10,395 nt of DNA, from positions 27,793 to 38,187 of the forward strand of contig PAUJ01000007.1 in NCBI GenBank assembly GCA_002713705.1, in the 5' to 3' direction. How positions within the stretch are numbered: position 1 is the stretch's first letter; every line of letters starts with the position of its first letter. Under the pieces are notes generated by a model that was not told where the DNA came from, searched no databases, and worked only from the letters and a program-made list of their open reading frames with translations. This stretch comes from Flavobacteriaceae bacterium (lineage in GTDB: Bacteria > Bacteroidota > Bacteroidia > Flavobacteriales > Flavobacteriaceae). A program made the position numbers and the translations under genes. Shown here piece after piece: positions 1 through 6,972 of the stretch.

Positions 1-1232
1 GTCTCAACGAAATCCTCAAATGGAATGGTTTTTTTTGAAATAACAACCTCTTTAACTTCTTCCAGAAGCGAATGTCTAATTATTGGCTCTTCAAAATTAT
101 TTATACTTGGCTTATCAATAGTTTTATTAGAAATGGAATCAACATTAGATAAAGTTTTATCAGCTACTAAAACTTGTTCTACTCGCTGTTCACCGTCAAG
201 AATATGAATTACTTTTTTAGATTCTGTATTTACAATATCGTTTTGTTGTTCTACATTAAATCCTGTAGCAATAACTGTAATAGCTACAGCATCTTCTAAA
301 GATTCGTCATCACCAACACCCATAATAATATTAGCACCGTGCCCAGCCTCACTCTGGATAAAGTCACTAATCTCTCCAATCTCATCAATAGTAATTTCTT
401 CTATACCAGAAACAATTAACAACAACACATTTGTAGCTCCTTTAATTTTGTTATCATTTAACAATGGAGAATCTAATGCTTTTGAAATTGCTTCGGAAGC
501 TCTATTTGTACCACTTGCACTAGCACTTCCCATAATCGCAGTTCCACTATTTGAAAGTACTGTTTTCGCGTCACGTAAGTCGATGTTTTGGGTATAATGA
601 TGAGTAATTACTTCTGCAATCCCCCTAGCTGCAGTTGCTAATACTTCGTCTGCTTTAGAAAAGCCAGCTTTAAAACCTAGATTACCATAAACATCGCGTA
701 GTTTATTGTTATTAATTACTATTAGAGAATCAACATTATCTCTTAATCTTTCTACCCCAATATTTGCTTGTTGATTTCTCATTTTACCTTCAAACTCAAA
801 AGGTATGGTTACGATCCCAACAGTAAGAATATTTAAATCCTTTGCCATTTTAGCGATAATAGGTGCTGCACCAGTTCCAGTTCCACCACCCATTCCAGCT
901 GTTATAAATAACATTTTGGTATTTGTTGTTAGCATCGCTTTAATATCTTCCATACTTTCAACAGCAGACTGCTCTCCTATTTCAGGATTTGCTCCAGCTC
1001 CTAAACCTTCTGTTAGTGTTACACCTAATTGAATTTTATTAGGTACAGGGCTGCTATCTAAAGCTTGAGAGTCTGTATTGCAAATAACAAAATCCACACC
1101 ATTTATTCCTTGACTAAACATGTGATTGATTGCGTTGCTACCTCCTCCTCCAACTCCAATGACTTTAATTACATTGGATTGGTTTTTTGGCATATCGAAC
1201 TGAAAACTGTCCATTTGATTGTTGCTACTCAT
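1..1232 (-). CDS. ftsZ: Cell division protein FtsZ, 3' end off the window
   Basis: FtsZ is the tubulin-like GTPase that polymerises into the Z ring at mid-cell. I translated it by hand from ATG at 1232; it stays open for 410 codons and runs off the left edge. Visible motifs are the nucleotide-binding glycine loop GVGGGGSNA (residues 26-34), the tubulin signature GGGTGTG (115-121), the NNNKL segment (174-178), and the T7 catalytic loop NIDLRD (216-221), with N216, D218 and D221 supplied to the neighbouring subunit. IATGF (321-325) closes the C-terminal globular domain. From about residue 330 the sequence becomes a charged, low-complexity linker. The conserved tail that binds FtsA must lie off the window, and flavobacterial FtsZ is usually well over 500 residues. 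It is last in the visible order, 55 nt after ftsA. No Shine-Dalgarno is seen before the start. No frameshift or missing catalytic residue is seen. Confidence 0.98.
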   Translation of the reverse strand, partial: MSSNNQMDSFQFDMPKNQSNVIKVIGVGGGGSNAINHMFSQGINGVDFVICNTDSQALDSSPVPNKIQLGVTLTEGLGAGANPEIGEQSAVESMEDIKAMLTTNTKMLFITAGMGGGTGTGAAPIIAKMAKDLNILTVGIVTIPFEFEGKMRNQQANIGVERLRDNVDSLIVINNNKLRDVYGNLGFKAGFSKADEVLATAARGIAEVITHHYTQNIDLRDAKTVLSNSGTAIMGSASASGTNRASEAISKALDSPLLNDNKIKGATNVLLLIVSGIEEITIDEIGEISDFIQSEAGHGANIIMGVGDDESLEDAVAITVIATGFNVEQQNDIVNTESKKVIHILDGEQRVEQVLVADKTLSNVDSISNKTIDKPSINNFEEPIIRHSLLEEVKEVVISKKTIPFEDFVE

Positions 1233-1240
1233 AATTTCAT
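1229..1240 (-). other. Three-codon ORF overlapping the ftsZ start
   Basis: On the minus strand ATG AAA TTA TGA begins 8 nt upstream of the ftsZ start, and its TGA overlaps the ftsZ ATG as ATGA. It is certainly present as sequence. Whether ribosomes use it is unknown, and such a short ORF can easily arise by chance. If used, it could couple or compete with ftsZ initiation. It also offers a wrong start for ftsZ, because its frame differs and stops at once. Confidence 0.3.
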
Positions 1241-1287
1241 TTTTGTGAGGTTGTTAGTTTCTTTTATTATGATATTTTATATCTTCA
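1233..1287 (-). other. ftsA-ftsZ intergenic spacer
   Basis: This 55-nt spacer is the longest non-coding stretch in the window. Read on the minus strand it is A-rich just before the ftsZ start, as is common in Bacteroidetes that do not rely on Shine-Dalgarno pairing. Immediately after the ftsA stop lies a small inverted repeat (1271-1283), GATAT-AAA-ATATC, with a 5-bp A/T-rich stem. It lacks a GC-rich stem and a following T run, so it is not a convincing terminator. No match to the flavobacterial promoter form (TTG, then TAnnTTTG) is seen here. Confidence 0.5.
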
Positions 1288-2589
1288 TTATTCTGCGTTA
1301 TCTAAAAAATCTTTAAGGTTTTCAACCCATTTATCGAAAAATCCTTTTCGTTTTGGTGCCGGTATTTCTTCGTTGGTTAACGATTCTAATTCTTCATTAA
1401 TTTCTTCTTCCTGAACTTCATTTATTTTAGTATTCTCCAATCCATTTAAAACCAATCCAACTGCAGTTGCATACATCGGACTGGTAACTTCACTATCACT
1501 ATCACCTGCCATATGCTCATTAGGAAAACCAACACGAGTATCCATTCCTGTTATATACTCTACCAATTGTTTTAAATGTTTTAATTGAGCTCCTCCTCCA
1601 GTTAACACAATCCCCGCTATTAGTTTTTTCTTTTGATCCTCATGACCATAATTTTTAATTTCTAGATATACTTGTTCAACTATCTCAATTACTCGAGCGT
1701 GAATTATTTTTGAAAGGTTTTTAAGGGTAATTTCTTTAGGCTCTCTTCCCCTTAATCCAGGGATAGATACAATTTCGTTATCTTTATTTTCTCCTGGCCA
1801 AGCTGATCCAAATTTAATTTTAAGCAATTCGGCTTGTTTTTCAATGATGGAGCAACCTTCTTTAATATCTTCAGTTATAACATTTCCTCCAAAAGGGATT
1901 ACTGCAGTATGCCTGATAATTCCATCTTTAAATATTGCCAAATCGGTTGTTCCGCCACCAATATCGATCAATGCAACGCCTGCCTCTTTTTCTTCAATTC
2001 CCAATACTGCATTTGCAGAAGCCAATGGTTCTAATGTGATACCAGAAAGAGTTAAACCCGAGCTCTTTATACACCTCCCAATATTTCTAATAGAAGTAAC
2101 TTGACCTACAACAACATGAAAATTGGCCTCTAACCTGCCTCCATACATTCCTATCGGTTCAGTTATTTCATTTTGCCCATCAACTTTAAAATCTTGCGGC
2201 AGTACATGAATTATTTCTTCACCAGGTAACATTACTAATTTATGAACTTGATTACACAAGTTTTCAATATCAAGCTCATCAATTACAATATCGCTATCTT
2301 TTCTAGTGATGTAATCGCTATGTTGTAAACTTCTAATGTGTTGTCCTGCGATTCCTACAATTACATCAGAAATTTTCATTCCTGATGAAGTCTCTGCATC
2401 TTGGACTGCTTGTTGAATGGATTGAATGGTTTGTGTTATGTTATTTACAACTCCACGATGAACTCCTAAACTTTTAGACTTACCAAGACCTAAGATTTCA
2501 AGTTTATCATATTCATTGTACTTACCAATCATGGCAACAATCTTGGTAGTACCAATATCTAATCCAACTGCTATTTTATTATCCTCCAT
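1288..2589 (-). CDS. ftsA: Cell division protein FtsA
   Basis: FtsA is the actin-like ATPase that anchors FtsZ filaments to the inner membrane and recruits later divisome proteins. The 433 residues show the phosphate-1 motif GLDIGTTKI (9-17), the phosphate-2 motif IDIGGGTTDLAIF (208-220) and the adenosine motif VLTGGGAQLKHL (328-339). The 1C subdomain typical of FtsA rather than MreB or DnaK fits residues about 85-165. Residues about 383-410 form an acidic linker. The last 18 or so (GFFDKWVENLKDFLDN) are an amphipathic helix matching the membrane-targeting tail of the family. The ATG start lies inside the end of ftsQ (11-nt overlap), so translation is probably coupled. The GGAGG nearby sits just after the start codon and cannot serve as its ribosome site. 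Length and motifs look normal. Confidence 0.98.
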   Translation of the reverse strand: MEDNKIAVGLDIGTTKIVAMIGKYNEYDKLEILGLGKSKSLGVHRGVVNNITQTIQSIQQAVQDAETSSGMKISDVIVGIAGQHIRSLQHSDYITRKDSDIVIDELDIENLCNQVHKLVMLPGEEIIHVLPQDFKVDGQNEITEPIGMYGGRLEANFHVVVGQVTSIRNIGRCIKSSGLTLSGITLEPLASANAVLGIEEKEAGVALIDIGGGTTDLAIFKDGIIRHTAVIPFGGNVITEDIKEGCSIIEKQAELLKIKFGSAWPGENKDNEIVSIPGLRGREPKEITLKNLSKIIHARVIEIVEQVYLEIKNYGHEDQKKKLIAGIVLTGGGAQLKHLKQLVEYITGMDTRVGFPNEHMAGDSDSEVTSPMYATAVGLVLNGLENTKINEVQEEEINEELESLTNEEIPAPKRKGFFDKWVENLKDFLDNAE

Positions 2590-3310
2590 TTGTTTCCTTT
2601 TTTGTAGCTACAACTTGATCTTTAAAATTTAAATTAATCAAACTATAATTATCAAGTAAACTATCTTTCTTAGTTAGTTTGTAAAAAGCTTTAAATTTTT
2701 GAAATTTAGTTTCTATACCTTCAGATTTTCCAAAAAATACTTTAAATTCATTCTTTCGAATCCTAAGGAAAACATCTCCTTCTTTCGTAACATCTAAACC
2801 AACAACATATTCCTTCATAAACTCATCATTAATTATTTTTTTAACTAATTCTGTTACCTCCGGGTATTGACTTTCTGACATTCCAGTAATAATTGGAACT
2901 CTTGCTGAGTATACTGATGACAATGGCATGTTTTTCCCATCTTCATCCAAATAAAAATTTGGATTTCCTTCAACTCTAGCTAAAGGTCTTCTTTGTATAA
3001 CTTTCACTCCTAAAACCCCATCAATTGTAACGAAAATATCTGCATTTTTAATCATTGGGTTTTCTAACAATCTTTTTTCCATCTTATTCAAATCTAAAGT
3101 TTCTTTACCGATACTTTTAGCACTGTCCTTATTTTGTATTAACATTTTATTAACCATATTTTCAGTGATAAATAATCGGTTTTCTTCTTTAAATTCTATG
3201 TCAATTTTAGTAATTTTTCTAACTTCATTTCTTTGTTTACTGAATCCAAACATAAAAACGATAAAACCCGAAATAACTAAAAATTTTATGACACCCCAGT
3301 TAATCTTCAT
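2579..3310 (-). CDS. ftsQ: Cell division protein FtsQ (POTRA domain)
   Basis: FtsQ is a bitopic inner-membrane protein that links early and late divisome proteins through its periplasmic part. The 243 residues begin with a short cytoplasmic end and one membrane segment (about 7-23). A POTRA-like domain follows (about 33-108), ending in the LENPMIKNADIFVTIDG region (82-98) and RRPLARV (107-113). Next is the YLDEDGKNMPLS element (120-131), characteristic of FtsQ/DivIB. The final strand region YSLINLNFKDQVVATK (222-237) corresponds to the part that contacts FtsB in studied homologues. Sequence conservation is low, as usual for this family, so identity rests on topology, these elements and position between murC and ftsA. 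It overlaps murC and ftsA by 11 nt each. The ATG at 3310 places the membrane segment at the correct distance. Confidence 0.94.
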   Translation of the reverse strand: MKINWGVIKFLVISGFIVFMFGFSKQRNEVRKITKIDIEFKEENRLFITENMVNKMLIQNKDSAKSIGKETLDLNKMEKRLLENPMIKNADIFVTIDGVLGVKVIQRRPLARVEGNPNFYLDEDGKNMPLSSVYSARVPIITGMSESQYPEVTELVKKIINDEFMKEYVVGLDVTKEGDVFLRIRKNEFKVFFGKSEGIETKFQKFKAFYKLTKKDSLLDNYSLINLNFKDQVVATKKETNGG

Positions 3311-4655
3311 CTTTCAAATATTTTGTTATAGATTCTACTTCAACTCCAATATCTCCAGCACCTACCATTAATTTAACTTTACAATTAGAGTTCTTAACTT
3401 CTATAAAAAGATCTTCTTTAGCTACTATTTTTTTATTCTCATTTGCTATTTTATCAAGTAACCATTTTGATGAAATTCCTTCAATTGACTCTTCTCTTGC
3501 AGGATATATTTCTAATAATATCACTTCATCAAAACGAGATAGACTTTTCGCAAATTCAGTTCCAAAATCCTTGGTACGAGAAAATAAATGCGGTTGAAAA
3601 ACAATTAACTTTTTATTTTGAGGATACATTTCGGTAACCGCTTGATGAATCGCGTCAATTTCGGTAGGATGGTGTGCATAATCATCAATTAATACTAAAT
3701 TTTCAGTTTTTATTTTATAAGAAAATCTTCTTTTCACTCCCTTAAAATTCTGTAAAGCGTTGGGCAGACAATCGATTGGGGCTCCTACTAAAATTGCCAT
3801 ACCCAATGCGGTAACAGCATTAAACATGTTATGACGACCCGGTAAATGAAATTGCAAATCTTTAATTTCTTCAGAAGGTGTTTTTAAATCAAAAACATAG
3901 CTTCCATTTTCTATTCTAACATTTCTAGCTTCAAAATCTGCGTTTTCAGTTGCAGAAACAGTTTTCCCTTCTAATGGAAGTCCCGTTTTAAATAATAAGT
4001 TATTAGAATCTGGAACTAATTTTGAAAAATCTACAAAAGTGCTTTCTAATTCTGAAATGGAACCATAAATATCTAAATGATCAGCATCCATGGAGGTAAT
4101 ACAAGCTATAGTAGGTCTTAAATGAAGAAAAGAACGATCAAATTCATCCGCTTCAACAACCATTATTTCACTTCCTTTATAAATAAGATTTGAGTTATAA
4201 TTTTCAGTTACACCACCTAAAAAAGCAGTTACCTGCATATTGCAACTCGCGAGTAAATGACCTAAAATAGCTGAAGTGGTAGTTTTTCCGTGGGTTCCAG
4301 CAACCGCTAAACAAATACTGTTTTTAGATATTTCTCCAAGTAATTCTGAACGTTTCACAACCCTATATTCTTTAGCGTTTAACCAAGAAAGAATAGTATT
4401 GTTTTTGGATATTGCTGGTGTACAAACGATAAGCGTTTTTTTATTGTTTTGTATAAGTTTTGGTATCAAAGAAACTTCATCTTTAAATTGAATAGCAATC
4501 CCTTCTTCAATCAAGGTACTTGTAATCTCTGAAGGAGTTTTATCATAACCAAAAACTTTTTTACCTTCTAAATTAAAATACCTAGCCAGCGCACTCATAC
4601 CGATACCTCCAATACCTATGAAATAAAAATTATCTATGTTTGTAATGCTATTCAT
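3300..4655 (-). CDS. murC: UDP-N-acetylmuramate--L-alanine ligase MurC
   Basis: MurC is the cytoplasmic ATP-dependent ligase that adds L-alanine to UDP-MurNAc, the first step of the stem peptide. At 451 residues it has the normal three-domain Mur ligase form. The N-terminal UDP-binding fold carries FIGIGGIGMSALA (12-24). The ATPase domain has the P-loop AGTHGKTTT (119-127), the acidic EADEFDRS stretch (168-175) and DADHLD (190-195). The C-terminal domain has GRHNMFNA (273-280), DDYAHHPTE (324-332) and GAGDIG (432-437). GTHGKTTT together with YAHHP is specific to MurC/Mpl, and the dcw setting favours MurC over Mpl. The gene starts with ATG 11 nt after murG ends; its last codons contain the ftsQ start. 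Confidence 0.98.
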   Translation of the reverse strand: MNSITNIDNFYFIGIGGIGMSALARYFNLEGKKVFGYDKTPSEITSTLIEEGIAIQFKDEVSLIPKLIQNNKKTLIVCTPAISKNNTILSWLNAKEYRVVKRSELLGEISKNSICLAVAGTHGKTTTSAILGHLLASCNMQVTAFLGGVTENYNSNLIYKGSEIMVVEADEFDRSFLHLRPTIACITSMDADHLDIYGSISELESTFVDFSKLVPDSNNLLFKTGLPLEGKTVSATENADFEARNVRIENGSYVFDLKTPSEEIKDLQFHLPGRHNMFNAVTALGMAILVGAPIDCLPNALQNFKGVKRRFSYKIKTENLVLIDDYAHHPTEIDAIHQAVTEMYPQNKKLIVFQPHLFSRTKDFGTEFAKSLSRFDEVILLEIYPAREESIEGISSKWLLDKIANENKKIVAKEDLFIEVKNSNCKVKLMVGAGDIGVEVESITKYLKDED

Positions 4656-4670
4656 TTAATTATTAATTAA
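4656..4670. repeat. All-A/T palindrome in the murG-murC gap
   Basis: The 15 bases TTAATTATTAATTAA form two 7-base arms around one central base. They cover the 11-nt gap and the murG stop codon and end right against the murC ATG. A hairpin with so small a loop must open by a few pairs and would be weak. It may simply reflect the A/T-rich composition of spacers here. Confidence 0.35.
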
Positions 4671-5767
4671 TCTTTTTCTTCTTTTAATAATTTCTCAATT
4701 TCTGCTACTATTTCTTGAGTTGCATCTGGTTTCCCTAGTGATTTACAATTTTTCGATAATTGTAATTGAATATCTTCTGAATTAAATAACCTATAAAATT
4801 CATCTTCAAATTGCGTATCTAAATCTTTTTCTGCAATCAAAATTGCTGCTCCTTTAGCGCTAATGGATTTTGCATTTTTTGTTTGATGATCTTCTGATAC
4901 ATTTGGTGAAGGAATAAAAATGATAGGTTTTCCCACCAAGCATAATTCTGAAACTGACAATGCACCAGCTCTAGAAATTATAAAATCAGAAGCTGCATAT
5001 GCCAAATCCATTCTATTTAAAAAGGCATGAACATGAACATTTCCAAATTCCTTTTCTTTATAAGATTCGAAATAATAACTACCGCATTGCCAAATGATTT
5101 GTAAACCTAATTTTGAGAAGAAATCTAAAGAAGAATTAATCAAAATATTAATTCTTCTTGCTCCCAGACTTCCTCCTAAAACTAGAAGTGTCTTTTTCTG
5201 AGAATCTAGCTTAAAAAACGAAATAGATTCTTCCCGTTTATTAGAAACATCCAACAAATCTTGTCTTACTGGATTACCAGTTAACCTTATTTTTTCAGAA
5301 GGAAAATAGAGTTCCATACCATCGTAAGCAACACATATTTTTTTCACCTTAGCACTTAACCATTTATTAGTAATTCCCGCATAAGAGTTTTGTTCTTGGA
5401 TCAAACAGGGTATTCCTTTATTGGAGGCCACTTTTAATAATGGTCCACTTGCATATCCTCCAGTCCCGATTGCTAAATCGGGTTGAAATGATCTTATTAT
5501 TTTTCTAGATTCCCATAAACTTAAAATAAGTTTTAAAGGAAATATTAAATTTTTTAAAGAAAAACTTCGTTGTATTCCAGAAATCCAAAGTCCTTTTATA
5601 GCATAACCCGATTGAGGAACTTTATCCATTTCCATTCTATCATTAGCTCCAACAAATAAAAATTCAGCACCTGGATATCGCGATTTTAACTCATTCGCAA
5701 TAGCAACTGCTGGATAAATATGACCTCCAGTTCCTCCACCTGATATGATAAATTTATATGGCTTCAC
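4667..5767 (-). CDS. murG: Lipid II synthase MurG (GlcNAc transferase)
   Basis: MurG is the peripheral membrane glycosyltransferase (GT28, GT-B fold) that transfers GlcNAc from UDP-GlcNAc to lipid I, giving lipid II. In the 366 residues, the N-terminal glycine loop GGTGGHIYPA (11-20) contains the catalytic-site His16. GTGGYASGP (101-109) and QEQNSYAGITN (124-134) follow. NPVR (165-168), GGSLGA (198-203), SRAGALSVSEL (265-275, with E274 expected to contact the sugar nucleotide) and DHQTKNA (293-299) form the donor side. The start is GTG: the in-frame codon just before it is TAA, so no longer form exists, and the next in-frame ATG would remove the glycine loop. It overlaps the end of ftsW by 14 nt. 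A perfect 13-bp inverted repeat lies within the gene. Confidence 0.98.
   Translation of the reverse strand: MKPYKFIISGGGTGGHIYPAVAIANELKSRYPGAEFLFVGANDRMEMDKVPQSGYAIKGLWISGIQRSFSLKNLIFPLKLILSLWESRKIIRSFQPDLAIGTGGYASGPLLKVASNKGIPCLIQEQNSYAGITNKWLSAKVKKICVAYDGMELYFPSEKIRLTGNPVRQDLLDVSNKREESISFFKLDSQKKTLLVLGGSLGARRINILINSSLDFFSKLGLQIIWQCGSYYFESYKEKEFGNVHVHAFLNRMDLAYAASDFIISRAGALSVSELCLVGKPIIFIPSPNVSEDHQTKNAKSISAKGAAILIAEKDLDTQFEDEFYRLFNSEDIQLQLSKNCKSLGKPDATQEIVAEIEKLLKEEKD
5128..5159. repeat. Perfect 13-bp inverted repeat within murG
   Basis: Left arm 5128-5140 (AAGAAGAATTAAT) and right arm 5147-5159 are exact reverse complements, separated by six bases (5141-5146). In the murG transcript they form a 13-bp stem, A/T-rich with two G:C pairs, and a 6-nt loop. 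Pairing stops at both outer ends. It lies in the codons for RRINILINSS (residues 204-213), right after the GGSLGA motif. No long T run follows, so it does not look like a normal intrinsic terminator. Function unknown; chance in an A/T-rich gene is possible. Confidence 0.6.
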
Positions 5768-6944
5768 TTAATATATCTAAAGGGTTTTCTTCTTGATTTT
5801 CAGTTTTTATAACTTCTCTTTTTGCACTAACACTTAACACCATTCCTATAGCCATGCAAGTCATCCAAATAGATGACCCGCCACTGCTAATAAGTGGTAA
5901 AGTTTGTCCTGTAACAGGAAATATTTCTACAGCAACTGCCATATTTACCAAAGCAACAAATACAATTGGAAGGCCTACTCCAATAACTAATAATTTTCCA
6001 AATATTGTTTTTGCTTTATGAGCTACAATTACAAATCTAAATAGTAGTAACATATACAAAGACATTAAAAATAAGGAACCAACAAGTCCAAATTCTTCCA
6101 CAATTATTGCGTAAATAAAATCGGAAGAAGATTGCGGCAAAAAGTTTTTTTGAATACTTTTTCCTGGACCTAATCCTGTAATACCTCCCGAAGCAATTGC
6201 AGCTTTTGCTTTATCAATTTGATAATCTGCTTCCGTTTCTTCACCATTCGTAAAATTATCAATCCTGCTCATCCAAGTATCAACCCTATTGGGAAATAAA
6301 CTTGGAAATGCTTTAGCTGAAACAACAAATAATGATAGAAACAGAACGCCTGCAAACAGAATTATTAATAAATACTTTATAGGATAACCTCCTATAAAAA
6401 CCAATATAGAAATCATCGAAAAAATTATTGCTGCAGTAGAAAAATTAGCAGGTAATATTAATGCCAATACCATAAATATGGGAAGCCAAAGAGGCAATAA
6501 TGTTTCTTTAAATGTAACTGTTTTATCTTTTATTCTTGCTAAATATCGCGCTACATAAGTAAAAAGCACTACCGAAGCAAGTGTTGAACTTTGAAAAGTA
6601 AACCCAACAAATGGTATGCGTATCCAACGGCTAGCATTTGCACCTTCAATAGTAGTTCCTTGAGTCATTGTTACAACCAACAAAATCAGTACTATGGGTA
6701 ATGCTATAACAGATAAGCCTTTAAAATAATGGTAAGGAACTTTATGTACTCCAAATAAAATCACAAAACCTAAAACCAAATGAGCAAAATGTTTTAAAAG
6801 AAATTTTAGTGTATTTCCATCTCCATACAAATATGCCAAACTACTACTAGAGCTGTACACTGGTAAAAACGAAAATAATGCCAACAAAGAAACAACAGCC
6901 CAAATAGTCTTGTCTCCTTTTATATGTTGAAATACATTTTTCAT
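5754..6944 (-). CDS. ftsW: Septal glycan polymerase FtsW (SEDS family)
   Basis: FtsW is the SEDS-family membrane glycosyltransferase that polymerises lipid II at the septum together with a class B PBP (FtsI). The 396 residues show about ten membrane segments (roughly 13-31, 50-66, 76-93, 116-136, 149-165, 169-185, 190-209, 277-303, 317-340, 350-373). The large extracytoplasmic loop is at about 210-275. Family motifs are NASRWIRIP (103-111), PANFSTA (165-171, where proteobacteria have a QPDLGTA-like form), SSSDFIYAIIVEEFG (272-286) and FPVTGQTLPLISSGGSS (342-358). D275 matches the essential aspartate known from RodA. RodA is the alternative, but position between murD and murG supports FtsW. 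The ATG start puts a short basic end before the first helix. It follows murD by 28 nt. ftsI is not in the window. Confidence 0.96.
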   Translation of the reverse strand: MKNVFQHIKGDKTIWAVVSLLALFSFLPVYSSSSSLAYLYGDGNTLKFLLKHFAHLVLGFVILFGVHKVPYHYFKGLSVIALPIVLILLVVTMTQGTTIEGANASRWIRIPFVGFTFQSSTLASVVLFTYVARYLARIKDKTVTFKETLLPLWLPIFMVLALILPANFSTAAIIFSMISILVFIGGYPIKYLLIILFAGVLFLSLFVVSAKAFPSLFPNRVDTWMSRIDNFTNGEETEADYQIDKAKAAIASGGITGLGPGKSIQKNFLPQSSSDFIYAIIVEEFGLVGSLFLMSLYMLLLFRFVIVAHKAKTIFGKLLVIGVGLPIVFVALVNMAVAVEIFPVTGQTLPLISSGGSSIWMTCMAIGMVLSVSAKREVIKTENQEENPLDILSEAI

Positions 6945-6972
6945 TTTAAAATCTTAACTAATTAAAATATGA

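Noticed and set aside
1271..1283. Possible terminator after ftsA
   Set aside because: The stem is only five A/T-rich pairs with no following T tract, and ftsZ continues in the same direction.
25..1316. Plus-strand ORFs of 60-83 codons opposite ftsZ (25-207, 805-1032, 1065-1316)
   Set aside because: They lie opposite a clear, conserved ftsZ frame, encode no recognisable motif, and have biased composition expected of reverse-strand shadows.
1233..1330. Promoter for ftsZ of the Bacteroidetes type (TTG, then TAnnTTTG)
   Set aside because: A TTG occurs in the end of ftsA, but no TAnnTTTG at the right distance; nothing supportable by eye.
1834..2104. Overlapping plus-strand ORFs of 66 and 86 codons opposite ftsA
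   Set aside because: Two frames of the same antisense region are open at once opposite the conserved ATPase motifs of FtsA; neither has a recognisable domain.
2582..2587. GGAGG as ribosome binding site for ftsA
   Set aside because: It overlaps the start codon's G and lies downstream of the initiation point, so it cannot position a ribosome on this ATG.
3165..4491. Plus-strand ORFs opposite ftsQ and murC (3165-3371, 3443-3637, 4276-4491)
   Set aside because: Shadow frames of well-conserved minus-strand genes; no independent start context or family resemblance.
4656..4670. All-A/T palindrome before murC as an operator
   Set aside because: Only A and T, single-base centre, within an A/T-rich spacer that includes a stop codon; composition explains it well enough to make no claim of function.
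5754..6944. RodA instead of FtsW
   Set aside because: Both share the SEDS motifs, but placement between murD and murG in a dcw cluster is the FtsW position.
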